A DNA stretch of 64,000 bases from Corythoichthys intestinalis. Its lineage: Eukaryota; Chordata; Actinopteri; Syngnathiformes; Syngnathidae. The notes beneath the pieces were generated by a model. It ran no database searches. It saw nothing but the letters and a program-made list of their open reading frames with translations, and had not been told where the DNA came from. Position 1 is the stretch's first letter, and each line of letters starts with the position of its first letter. The position numbers were made by a program, and so were the translations under genes. This document shows positions 34,663 to 46,801 of this stretch, one piece after another. The stretch is taken from the NCBI RefSeq assembly GCF_030265065.1, contig NC_080413.1, positions 40,423,001-40,487,000 on the forward strand. The letters run 5' to 3'.

Positions 34663-35220
34663 CCACAGCAGAAAGCACCATATGAAAAAGTGAAAATTTC
34701 ATTAAAAATCAAGGTCAAAGTGCTTCAAAAGCAAAACCTGATTATAGTGGTGTATAACAGCAGATTGCTATATTAGAACATCAAACTCCTTGAACCGATA
34801 CTGAATTGGCTGGGAATCAGACCCAGGCCTCTCGCATGGCAAGCGAGAATTCTACCACTGAACCACCAATGCCCACAGAAGAAAGCACCATATGAAAAAG
34901 TGAAAATTTCATTAAAAATGAAGGTCAAATTGCTTCAAAAAAAGAACCTGATCTAGCACTGTATAACAGAAGATTGCTATATTAGAACATCAAACTTCTT
35001 AAACAGATACTGCATTGGCTGGGAATCGGACCCAGGCCTCTCGCATGGCAAGCGAGAATTCTACCACTGAACCACCAATGCTCACACCACAGAGGACCAT
35101 ATGGAAAAAGTGAAAAATTCATTAAAAATGAAGGTCAAATTGCTTCAAAAAAAGAACCTGATCTAGCACTGTATAACAGAAGATTGCTATATTAGAACAT
35201 CAAACTCCTTGAACAGATAC

Positions 35221-35291
35221 TGCATTGGCTGGGAATCAGACCCAGGTCTCTCGCATGGGAAGCGAGAATTCTGTCACTGAACCACCAATGC
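35221..35291 (-). tRNA. tRNA-Gly-like (CCC)
   Basis: CCC with the CTGTCAC D-loop variant. T-loop TCTGATT. Confidence 0.6.
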
Positions 35292-36434
35292 CCACAGCAG
35301 AAAGCACCACATGAAAAAGTGAAAATTTCATTAAAAATCAAGGTCAAAGTGCTTCAAAAGCAAAACCTGATTATAGTGCTGTATAACAGCAGATTGCTAT
35401 AATAGAACATCAAACTCCTTGAACAGATACTGCAATGGCTGGGAATCGGACCCAGGCCTCTCGCATGGCAAGCAAGAATTCTACCACTGAACCACCAATG
35501 CTCACACCACAGAGGACCATATGGGAAAAGTGAAAATTTCATTAAAAATGAAGGTCAAAGTGCTTCAAATAAGAACCTTATCATAGCGCTGTATAAAAGA
35601 CGATCACTGTATTAGAAAAACAAACTGCCTAAACAGATACTGCATTGGCTGGGAATCGGACCCAGGTCTCTCGCATGGCAAGCGAAGATTCTACCACTGA
35701 ACCACCAATGGTCACAGTGTAGAGGGCCATATCAAAAAGTTAAAATTTTATTAAAAATGAAGGTCAAAGTGCTTCAAATAAAGAACCTGATCATAGCACT
35801 GTATCACAGAAGATCGCTGTTTTAGAACAACAAACTTCTTCAACAAATACTGCATTGGCTGGGAATCAGACCCAGGCCTCTCGCATGGCAAACGAGAATT
35901 CTACCACTGAAACACCAACGCTCACAGAGCAGAATACCATATGAAAAAGTGAAAATTTCATTAAAAATCAAGGTCAAAGTGCTTCAAAAGCAGAACCTGA
36001 TTATATTACTGTAAGAACAAAGATCACTGTATTAGAAGAACAAACTGCTTAAACAGATACTGCATTGGCTGGGAATCGGACCCAGGTCTCTCGCATGGCA
36101 AGCGAGAATTCTACCAAATAAAAATGAAGGTCAAAGTGCGTCAAATAAAGAACCTGATCATAGCACTGTATCACAGAAGATCGCTGTTTTAGAACAACAA
36201 ACTTCTTCAACAAATACTGCATTGGTTGGGAATCAGACCCAGGCCTCTCGCATGGCAAGCGAGAATTCTACCACTGAACCACCAATGCTCACTGCTGACC
36301 GAACAGAGTACCATATAAAAAAGTGAAAATTTCATTAAAAATGAAGGTCAAAGTGCTTCAAAAGCAAAACCTGATTATAGTGCTGTATAACAGCAGATTG
36401 CTATAATAGAACATCAAACTCCTTGAACAGATAC

Positions 36435-36505
36435 TGCATTGGCTGGGAATCAGACCCAGGCCTCTCGCATGGGAAGCGAGAATTCTACCACTGAACCACC
36501 AATGC
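36435..36505 (-). tRNA. tRNA-Gly-like (CCC)
   Basis: Duplicate of 29741 within the 6.69-kb offset block. Confidence 0.62.
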
Positions 36506-37502
36506 TCACTGCTGACAGAACAGAGTACCATATGAAAGAGGGAAAATTTCATTAAAAATGAAGGTCAAAGTGCTTCAAATAAAGAACCTGATCATAACAC
36601 TCTATAAACAAAGATCACTGTATTAGATGAACAAACTGCTTAAACAGATACTGCATTGGCTGGGATCGGACCCAGGTCTCTCGCATGGCAAGCGAGAACT
36701 CTACCACTGAACCACCAATGCTCACTGCTCACAGAACAGAGTACCATATGAAAAAGTGAAAATTTAATTAAAAATGAAGGTCAAAGTGCTTCAAATAAAG
36801 AATCTGACCATAACACCGTATAAACAAAGATCACTGTATTAGAAGAACAAACTGCTTAAACAGATACTGCATTGGCTGGGAATCGGACCCAGGTCTCTTG
36901 CATGGCAAGCGAGAGTTCTACCACTGAACCACCAATGCCCACAGGAGAAAGCTCCATATGAAAAAGTGAAAATTTCATTAAAATCAAGGTCAAAGTGCTT
37001 CAAAAGCTAAACCTGATTATAGTGCTGTATAACAGCAGATTGCTATATTAGAACATCAAACTCCTTGAACAGATACTGCATTGGCTGCGAATCGGACCCA
37101 GGCCTCTCGCATGGCAAGCGAGAATTCTACCACTGAACCACCAATTCACTGCTCACAGAACAGAGTACCATATGAAAGAGTGAAAATTTCATTAAAAGTG
37201 AAGGTCAAAGTGCTTCAAATAAAGAACCTGATCATAACACTGTATAAACAAAGATCACTGTATTAGAAGAACAAACTGCTGAAAACACATACTGCATTGG
37301 CTGGGAATCAGACCCAGGCCTCTCGAATGGCAAGCGAGAATTCTACCACTGAACCACCAATGCCCACAGCAGAAAGTACCATATGAAAAAGTGAAAATTT
37401 CATTAAAAATCAAGGTTAAAGTGCTTCAAAAGCAAAACCTGATTATAGTGCTGTATAACAGCAGATTGCTATATTAGAACACCAAACTCCTTGAACAGAT
37501 AC

Positions 37503-37573
37503 TGCATTGGCTGGGAATCGGAACCAGGCCTCTCGCATGGGAAGCGAGAATTCTACCACTGAACCACCAATGC
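37503..37573 (-). tRNA. tRNA-Gly-like (CCC)
   Basis: By offset the twin of 30810, but its T stem resembles 31019, suggesting local recombination between neighbours. Confidence 0.6.
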
Positions 37574-37922
37574 CCACAGCAGAAAGCACCATATGAAAAA
37601 GTGAAAATTTCATTAAAAATCAAGGTCAAAGTGCTTCAAAAGCAAAACCTGATTATAGTGGTGTATAACAGCAGATTGCTATATTAGAACATCAAACTCC
37701 TTGAACCGATACTGAATTGGCTGGGAATCAGACCCAGGCCTCTCGCATGGCAAGCGAGAATTCTACCACTGAACCACCAATGCCCACAGAATTAAGCACC
37801 ATATGAAAAAGTGAAAATTTCATTAAAAATCAAGGTCAAAGTGCTTCAAAGGCAAAACCTGATTATAGTGCTGTATAACAGCAGATTGCTATATTAGAAC
37901 ATCAAACTATTTGAACAGATAC

Positions 37923-40060
37923 TGCATTGGCTGGGAATCGGACCCAGGCCTCTCGCATGGCAAGCGAGAATTCTACCACTGAACCACCAATGCCCACAGC
38001 AGAAAGTGCCAGATGAAAAAGTGAACATTTTATTAAAAATCAAGGTCAAAGTGCTTCAAAAGCAAAACCTGATTATAGTGCTGTATAACAGCAGATTGCT
38101 ATAATAGAACATCAAACTCCTTGAACAGATACTGCATTGGCTGGGAATCAGACCCAGGCCTCTCATATGGCAAGCGAGAATTCTACCACTGAACCACCAA
38201 TGCTCACTGCTGACAGAACAGAGTACCATATGAAAGAGTGAAAATTTCATTAAAAATGAAGGTCAAAGTGCTTCAAATAAAGAACCTGATCATAACACTG
38301 TATAAACAAAGATCACTGTATTAGAAGAACAAACTGCTTAAACAGATACTGCATTGGCTGGGAATCGGACCCAGGCCTCTCGCATGGCAAGCGAGAATTC
38401 TACCACTGAACCACCAATGCTCACTGCCGACAGAACAGAGTACCATATGAAAGAGTGAAAATTTCATTAAAAATGAAGGTGAAAGTGCTTCAAATAAAGA
38501 ACCTGATCATAACACTGTATAAACAAAGATCACTGTATTAGAAGAACAAACTGCTTAAACAGATACTGCATTGGCTGGGAATCGGACGCAGGTCTCTCGC
38601 ATGGCAAGCGAGAAATCTACCACTGAACCACCAATGCCCACAGCAGAAAGCACCATATGAAAAAGTGAAAATTTCATTAAAAATCAAGGTCAAAGTGCTT
38701 CAAAAGAAAAACCTGATTATAGTGGTGTATAACAGCAGATTGCTATATTAGAACATCAAACTCCTTGAACCGATACTGAATTGGTTGGGAATCAGACCCA
38801 AGCCTCTCGCATGGCAAGCGAGAATTCTACCACTGAACCACCAATGCTCACTGCTGACAGAACAGAGTACCATATGAAAGAGTGAAAATTTCATTAAAAA
38901 TGAAGGTCAAAGGGCTTCAAATAAAGAACCTGATCATAACACTCTATAAACAAAGATCACTGTATTAGATGAACAAACTGCTTAAACAGATACTGCATCG
39001 GCTGGGAATCGGACCCAGGTCTCTCGCATGGCAAGCGAGAATTCTACCACTGAACCACCAATGCTCACTGCTGACAGAACAGAGTACCATATGAAAGAGT
39101 GAAAATTTCATTAAAAATGAAGGTCAAAGTGCTTCAAATAAAGAACCTGATCATAACACTCTATAAACAAAGATCACTGTATTAGATGAACAAACTGCTT
39201 AAACAAATACTGCATTGGCTGGGAATCGGACCCAGGTCTCTCGCATGGCAAGCGAAGATTCTACCACTGAACCACCAATGGTCACAGTGTAGAGGGCCAT
39301 ATCAAAAAGTTAAAATTTTATTAAAAATGAAGGTCAAAGTGCTTCAAATAAAGAACCTGATCATAGCACTGTATCACAGAAGATCGCTGTTTTAGAACAA
39401 CAAACTTCTTCAACAAATACTGCATTGGCTGGGAATCAGACCCAGGCCTCTCGCATGGCAAACGAGAATTCTACCACTGAACCACCAACGCTCACAGAGC
39501 AGAAAACCATATGAAAAAGTGAAAATTTCATTCAAAATCAAGGTCAAAGTGCTTCAAAAGCAGAACCTGATTATAGTACTGTAAGAACAAAGATCACTGT
39601 ATTAGAAGAACAAACTGCTTAAACAGATACTGCATTGGCTGGGAATCGGACCCAGGTCTCTCTCATGGCAAGCGAGAATTCTACCAAATAAAAATGAAGG
39701 TCAAAGTGCTTCAAATAAAGAACCTGATCATAGCACTGTATCACAGAAGATCGCTGTTTTAGAACAACAAACTTCTTCAACAAATACTGCATTGGTTGGG
39801 AATCAGACCTAGGCCTCTCGCATGGCAAGCGAGAATTCTACCACTGAACCACCAATGCTTACTGCTGACCGAACAGAGTACCATATAAAAAAGTGAAAAT
39901 TTCATTAAAAATGAAGGTCAAAGTGCTTCAAAAGCAAAACCTGATTATAGTGCTGTATAACAGCAGATTGCTATATTAGAACATCAAACTCCTTGAACAG
40001 ATACTGCATTGGCTGGGAATCGGACCCAGGTCTCTCTCATGGCAAGCGAGAATTCTACCA
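37923..40060 (-). repeat. Array block H
   Basis: Genes at 37923, 38133, 38350, 38567, 38777, 38994, 39211, 39421, 39631 (truncated), 39788 and 40005 (truncated). All have anticodon GCC. Confidence 0.85.
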
Positions 40061-40161
40061 AATAAAAATGAAGGTCAAAGTGCTTCAAATAAAGAACCTG
40101 ATCATAGCACTGTATCACAGAAGATCGCTGTTTTAGAACAACAAACTTCTTCAACAAATAC

Positions 40162-42744
40162 TGCATTGGCTGGGGATCGGACCCAGGCCTCTCACATGGC
40201 AAGCGAGAATTCTACCACTGAACCACCAATGCTCACTGCTGACAGAACAGAGTACCATATGAAAGAGTGAAAATTTCATTAAAAATGAAGGTCAAAGTGC
40301 TTCAAATAAAGAACCTGATCATAACACTGTATAAACAAAGATCACTGTATTAGAAGAACAAACTGCTTAAACAGATACTGCATTGGCTGGGAATCGGACC
40401 CAGGCCTCTCGCATGGCAAGCGAGAATTCTACCACTGAACCACCAATGCTCACTGCTCACAGAACAGAGTACCATATGAAAAAGTGAAAATTTAATTAAA
40501 AATGAAGGTCAAAGTGCTTCAAATAAAGAATCTGACCATAACACTGTATAAACAAAGATCACTGTATTAGAAGAACAAACTGCTTAAACAGATACTGCAT
40601 TGGCTGGGAATCGGACCCAGGTCTCTTGCATGGCAAGCGAGAGTTCTACCACTAAACCACCAATGCCCACAGTAGAAAGCTCCATATGAAAAAGTGAAAA
40701 TTTCATTAAAAATCAAGGTCAAAGTGCTTCAAAAGCTAAACCTGATTACAGTGCTGTATAACAGCAGATTGCTATATTAGAACATCAAACTCCTTGAACA
40801 GATACTGCATTGGCTGCGAATCGGACCCAGGCCTCTCGCATGGCAAGCGAGAATTCTACCACTGAACCACCAATTTACTGCTCACAGAACAGAGTACCAT
40901 ATGAAAGAGTGAAAATTTCATTAAAAGTGAAGGTCAAAGTGCTTCAAATAAAGAACCTGATCATAACACTTTATAAACAAAGATCACTGTATTAGAAGAA
41001 CAAACTGCTTAAACACATACTGCATTGGCTGGGAATCAGACCCAGGCCTCTCGCATGGCAAGCGAGAATTCTACCACTGAACCACCAATGCCCACAGCAG
41101 AAAGTACCATATGAAAAAGTGAAAATTTCATTAAAAATCAAGGTTAAAGTGCTTCAAAAGCAAAACCTGATTATAGTGCTGTATAACAGCAGATTGCTAT
41201 GTTAGAACATCAAACTCCTTGAACAGATACTGCATTGGCTGGGAATCGGACCCAGGTCTCTCGCATGGGAAGCGAGAATTCTGTCACTGAACCACCAATG
41301 CCCACAGTAGAAAGCACCATATGAAAAAGTGAAAATTTCATTAAAAATCAAGGTCAAAGTGCTTCAAAAGCAAAACCTGATTATAGTGCTGTATAACAGC
41401 AGATTGCTATATTAGAACATCAAACTCCTTGAACAGATACTGCATTGGCTGGGAATCGGACCCAGGTCTCTCTCATGGCAAGCGAGAATTCTACCAAATA
41501 AAAATGAAGGTCAAAGTGCTTCAAATAAAGAACCTGATCATAGCACTGTATCACAGAAGATCGCTGTTTTAGAACAACAAACTTCTTCAACAAATACTGC
41601 ATTGGTTGGGAATCAGAGCCAGGCCTCTCGCATGGCAAGCGAGAATTCTACCACTGAACCACCAATGCTCACTGCTGACCGAACAGAGGACCATATAAAA
41701 AAGTGAAAATTTCATTAAAAATGAAGGTCAAAGTGCTTCAAAAGCAAAACCTGATTATAGTGCTGTATAACAGCAGATTGCTATAATAGAACATCCAACT
41801 CCTTGAACAGATACTGCATTGGCTGGGGATCGGACCCAGGCCTCTCACATGGCAAGCGAGAATTCTACCACTGAACCACCAATGCTCACTGCTGACAGAA
41901 CAGAGTACCATATGAAAGAGTGAAAATTTCATTAAAAATGAAGGTCAAAGTGCTTCAAATAAAGAACCTGATCATAACACTGTATAAACAAAGATCACTG
42001 TATTAGAAGAACAAACTGCTTAAACAGATACTGCATTGGCTGGGAATCGGACCCAGGCCTCTCGCATGGCAAGCGAGAATTCTACCACTGAACCACCAAT
42101 GCTCACTGCTCGCAGAACAGAGTACCATATGAAAAAGTGAAAATTTAATTAAAAATGAAGGTCAAAGTGCTTCAAATAAAGAACCTGACCATAACACTGT
42201 ATAAACAAAGATCACTGTATTAGAAGAACAAACTGCTTAAACAGATACTGCATTGGCTGGGAATCGGACCCAGGTCTCTTGCATGGCAAGCGAGAATTCT
42301 ACCACTGAACCACCAATGCCCACAGCAGAAAGCTCCATATGAAAAAGTGAAAATTTCATTAAAAATCAAGGTCAAAGTGCTTCAAAAGCTAAACCTGATT
42401 ATAGTGCTGTATAACAGCAGATTGCTATATTAGAACATCAAACTCCTTGAACAGATACTGCATTGGCTGCGAATCGGACCCAGGCCTCTCGCATGGCAAG
42501 CGAGAATTCTACCACTGAACCACCAATTCACTGCTCACAGAACAGAGTACCATATGAAAGAGTGAAAATTTCATTAAAAGTGAAGGTCAAAATGCTTCAA
42601 ATAAAGAACCTGATCATAACACTGTATAAACAAAGATCACTGTATTAGAAGAACAAACTGCTTAAACACATACTGCATTGGCTGGGAATCAGACCCAGGC
42701 CTCTCGCATGGCAAGCGAGAATTCTACCACTGAACCACCAATGC
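40162..42744 (-). repeat. Array block I: 1,653-bp duplication
   Basis: Genes at 40162, 40379, 40596, 40806, 41021, 41231 (CCC), 41441 (truncated) and 41598. The second set is at 41815, 42032, 42249, 42459 and 42674, offset by 1,653 bp from 40162-41021. Confidence 0.87.
41231..41301 (-). tRNA. tRNA-Gly-like (CCC)
   Basis: CCC with the CTGTCAC D-loop variant. The rightmost CCC copy. Confidence 0.62.
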
Positions 42745-43100
42745 TCACACCACAGAGGACCATATGGAAAAAGTGAAAATTTCCTTAAAAATGAAGGTCA
42801 AAGTGCTTCAAAAAAAAAAAAAAAAGAACCTGATCATAGCACTGCATAACAGAAGATCGCTCTATTAGAACAACAAACTTCTTCAACAAATACTGCATTG
42901 GCTGGGAATCAGACTCAGGCCTCTCGCATGGCAAACGGGAATTCTTCCACTGAACCACCAATGCTCACAGGACACAATATCATGAAAAAGTGAAAATTTC
43001 ATTAAAAATGAAGGTCAAATTGCTTCAAAAAAAGAACTTGATCTCGCACTGTATAACAGAAAATTGCTGTATTAGAACATCTAACTTCTTAAAGAGATAC

Positions 43101-43171
43101 TGCATTGACTGGGAATCGAACCCTGGCCTCTCACATGACTGGCGAAGATTCTACCACTGAACCACCATTGG
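43101..43171 (-). tRNA. tRNA-Gly-like with canonical T-loop
   Basis: The B box is GGTTCGATTCC, the vertebrate consensus, unlike nearly all other copies. The anticodon loop reads GTC and the stem is rearranged, so it is a decayed copy that keeps the ancestral T-loop. Confidence 0.6.
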
Positions 43172-43309
43172 TGACAGTCTTGGGGGCCATATCAAAAAAT
43201 TAAAATTAAATTAAAATGAAGGTCAAAGTGCTTCAAATAAAGAACCTGATCATAGCACTGTATAAAAGAAGATCACTGTATTAGAAGAACAAACTGCTTA
43301 AATACATAC

Positions 43310-43380
43310 TGCATTGGCTGGGAATCGAATCCAGGCCTCTTGCATAGCAAGTGAGAATTCTACCACTGAACCACCAATGC
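43310..43380 (-). tRNA. tRNA-Gly-like with canonical T-loop, GCT anticodon
   Basis: T-loop TTCGATT is canonical, but the T stem has lost its closing G (GGATTCGATTCC). The loop TTGCTAT reads GCT. Confidence 0.55.
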
Positions 43381-43520
43381 TCACACCACAGAGGGCCATA
43401 TGAAAAAGTGAAAATTTCATTAAAAATGAAGGTCAAAGTGCTTCAAAAAACAGAACCTGATCATAGCACTGTATCACAGAAGATCACTGTTTTAGAACAA
43501 CAAACTTCTTCAACAAATAC

Positions 43521-43591
43521 TGCATTGGCTGGGAATCAGACCCAGGCCTCTCACATGTCAAGTGAGAATTCTACCACTGAACCACCAATGT
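43521..43591 (-). tRNA. tRNA-Gly-like (GAC anticodon)
   Basis: The loop TTGACAT reads GAC on a CTCAC/GTGAG stem. T-loop TCTGATT. Confidence 0.5.
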
Positions 43592-43915
43592 TCACAGTGT
43601 AGAGGGCCTTATCAAAAACTGAAAATTTTATTAAAAATCAAGGTCAAAGTGCTTCAAAAGAAGAACCTGATTATAGTGCTGTATAACAGAAGATTACTAT
43701 ATTAGAACATCAAACTTCTTAAACAGATACTGCATTGGCTGCAAATCGGACCCAGGGCTCTCACATGGCAAGCGAGAATTCTACTACTGAACCACATGGA
43801 AAAAGCGAAAATTGCATTAAAAATGAAGATCAAAGTGCTTCAAAAAAAGAACTGATCATAGCACTGTATAACACAAGATCGCTCTATTAGAACATCTGAC
43901 TTCTTAAACAGATAC

Positions 43916-43957
43916 TGCTTTGGCTAAGCGAGAATTCTACCACTGAACCACCAATGT
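43916..43957 (-). pseudogene. tRNA-Gly-like, internally deleted
   Basis: The T arm and the 3' half of the anticodon arm are lost: TTGGCT joins directly to AAGCGAGAATTC. Confidence 0.8.
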
Positions 43958-44947
43958 TCACACCTCAGATCACCATATGAAAAAGTGAAAAATTCATTAA
44001 AAATGAAGGTCAAAGTGCTTCAAAAAAAAAAAAAGAACCTGATCATAGCACTGTATAACAGAAGATCGCTGTATTAGAACAACAAACGTCCTCAACAAAT
44101 ACTGCATTGGCTGGGGAATCAGACCCAGGCCTCTCACATGGCAAGTGAGAATTCTACCACTGAACTACCAATGGTCACAGTGTAGAGGGCCATATCAAAA
44201 AGTGAAAATTTTATTAAAAATGAAGGTCAAATTTCTTCAAAAATAGAACCTGATCTAGCACTGTATAACAGGAGATTGCTATATTAGAACATCAAACTTC
44301 TTAAACAGATACTGCATTGGCTGGGAATCGGACCCAGGCCTCTCACATGGCAAGCGAAGATTCTACCACTGAATCACCAAGGGTCACAGTATAGAGGGCC
44401 ATATCAAAAAGTTAAAATCTCATTTAAAATGAAGGTCAAAGTGCTTCAAATAAAGAACCTGATCATCGCACTGTATAAAAGAAGATCACTGTATTAGAAG
44501 AACAAACTGCTTAAACACATACTGCATTGGCTGGGAATCCGACCCAGGCCTCTCGCATGGCAAGCGAGAATTCTACCACTGAACCACCAATGCTCACACC
44601 ACAGAGGACCATATGAAGAAGTGAAAAATTCATTAAAAATGAAGGCCAAATTGCTTCAAAAAAAGAACCTGATCATAGCACTGTATCACAGAAGATCACT
44701 GTTTTAGAACAACAAACTTCTTCAACAAATACTGCATTGGCTGGGAATCAGACCCAGGCTTCTCACATGGCAAGTGAGAATTCTACCACTGAACCACCAA
44801 TGGTCACAGTGTAGAGGGCCATATCAAAAAGTGAAAATTTATTAAAAATGAAGGTCAAAGTGCTTCAGAAAAAGAACCTGATCATAGCACTGTATAACAG
44901 AAGATCGCTGTATTAGAACAACAAACTTCTGAAACAAATACTGCATT

Positions 44948-45695
44948 CTTTCCTTTCTTTCCTATTGAACTGCAAGATTCCATTGTCTTTGTCTGCTTGG
45001 CGATCTTAATACAGGTAATATCTCAAACCCTCAAGCCCGTCCACTACTAGCAAGTTTAACGATAGCCAAAAAAACAATATTGCTGAATTGGAAAAACTCA
45101 CAAAACGTTACCATGAACCAATAGCTAAATCTAATCAATGAGTATGTAGCATTAGAAAAAATATCTGGCAAACAGTCAAATAAAATGGACAAATATGGAC
45201 AACAGTGGGACACAGTCGTAAGAACGATGAACATAGAATAAGGACTCTCTCTCGTCTGCGAAGGAATGCCATAAAAGTAATAAAAATGTATACATAAATT
45301 GATGTACGCGGGGTGTCCAGGGAAGTTGTATGCATCCTTCTGCAGCTGAAAACTTGCTGTTCCTTGCTGGTGAGGTGGACATCCCCTGGTCTCCGGCGTT
45401 TGGCGTAGCGTCTGCTCGGAATGCGGGGTGGGTGCTCGGGCGGCGGGGGGAGGGGTGGGTGGTTGCGGGTGCGCCGTGGGTTGTCTGGGGTGGGGGTTGA
45501 TCGGGGCCCTGGCGCTTTTCCCGCCCTGCGGCCGGTGGCTCCGGTGGACGGGGCCACGCCCACGGGAGCCTGCCTCTTAACTCACGCGCTCCTCATTTCA
45601 GCACTGTAAATATCTTTCACCCTGGCACTTACATACTCATTCATTTGAGTCCCAACGGGGAGAGTTGGGACGGGGCCATACAATCCTGGCCTCCA
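44948..45695 (+). mobile_element. 5'-truncated L1/Tx1-like LINE inside a tRNA unit
   Basis: The + strand reads ASLTIAKKTILLNWKNSQNV, a stop, then INEYVALEKISGKQSNKMD. This is the C-terminal tail typical of L1-clade polymerases. A GC-rich 3' UTR follows (45410-45595). The insert starts seven bases into a tRNA copy. The array resumes at GTATAACAGAAGATC, a sequence also present just left of the insert, so about 57 bp may be a diverged target duplication. Tx1-group LINEs are known for targeting RNA genes; whether this one did is open. Confidence 0.7.
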
Positions 45696-46032
45696 GTATA
45701 ACAGAAGATCACTGTTTTAGAACAACAAACTACTTAAACAAATAATGCATTGGCTGGGAACCGGACCGAGGCCTCTCGCATGGCAAGCGAGAATTCTACA
45801 ACAGAACCACCAATGCTCACAGTAAACAGCACCATAAGAAAAAGTGAAAATTTCATTAAAAATTAAGGTCAAACTGCTTCATAAAAGAACCTGATCATAG
45901 CACTGTATAACAGAAGATTGCTGTATTAGAACAACAAACTTCTCAAACATTGATTGCATTGGCTGAGAATCAGACCCAGACCTCTTGCAAGGCAAGCAAG
46001 AATTCTACCACTGAACTGCCAATGCTCACAGT

Positions 46033-46244
46033 TAGGGTTGCCACCTTCAGAAATAAGAAAAACGGGACGCCCCCCTCGCGCCCAAAGCTGTACAGGCAGA
46101 GAAAAAAAGGGACATCCACAAAACTCCTAAAATGCATAGAAATGTCTCCGTTCATTAATATTCCGTATTAGTTCAATACGGAACACAACATTTAATTCCC
46201 AATTTCGGATCGTTCCTTATTTTAAGGGACAGGTGGCAACCCTA
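46033..46244. mobile_element. hAT MITE inside the tRNA array
   Basis: This 212-bp element has inverted ends TAGGGTTGCCACCT and AGGTGGCAACCCTA. It is flanked by the perfect 8-bp repeat CTCACAGT (46025-46032, 46245-46252). Confidence 0.92.
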
Positions 46245-46392
46245 CTCACAGTACAAAGTGCCATATGAAAAAGTGAAAATTTCATTAAACACGAAGGTCA
46301 AAGTCAAAGTGCTTCAAAAAATGTGAACCCGATCATGGTACAGTCTAACAGAATATCACTGGATAATAACAACAAACCTCTTGAACAGATAG

Positions 46393-46463
46393 TGAATTGG
46401 TTGGGCATCAGACTCAAACCTCCCACATAGCAGGCGAGAATTCTACCACTGAACTACTTATGC
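46393..46463 (-). pseudogene. Decayed tRNA-Gly-like copy
   Basis: GCT in the anticodon position, several stem mismatches and a damaged acceptor. Between the L1 insertion and the right border. Confidence 0.6.
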
Positions 46464-46801
46464 TCAAAGAAAGAAAATGCCAAGTAAAAGACTGAAAATT
46501 TAATTTAACCTGAAGGTCAAAGTGTTTCAAAAAAATCAACCTGATCATGGTACTGTATAGCAGAAGATCACTGTAGTAGAACAACAAACACTGCATTGGC
46601 TGGGAATCAGACCCAGGCCTCTCGCATGGCAAGCGAGAATTCTACCACTGAAACACTAGTGCTCACAGTGTAGAGGACCATATCAAAAAGTGAAAATTTC
46701 ATTAAAAATCAAGGTCAAAGTACTTCAAAAGAAGAACCTGATCATAGTGCTGTATAAGAGAAGATTGCTATACTAGAACATCAAACTTCTTAGATAGATA
46801 C

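Larger units (their letters stand above)
34382..35291 (-). repeat. Array block F
   Basis: Genes at 34382, 34592, 34802, 35011 and 35221, with spacing of 209-210 bp. 34592 and 35221 have anticodon CCC. Confidence 0.88.
35431..37783 (-). repeat. Array block G (6.69-kb offset twin of C/D)
   Basis: Genes at 35431, 35641, 35851, 36061 (truncated), 36218, 36435, 36652, 36868, 37077, 37293, 37503 and 37713. The first eleven match 28737-30810 with a constant offset, including the truncated copy and both CCC copies. Confidence 0.88.

Noticed and set aside
45135-45563. 142-codon proline-rich open frame on the minus strand
   Set aside because: It is antisense to the GC-rich 3' UTR and tail of the L1-type LINE, with no domain.
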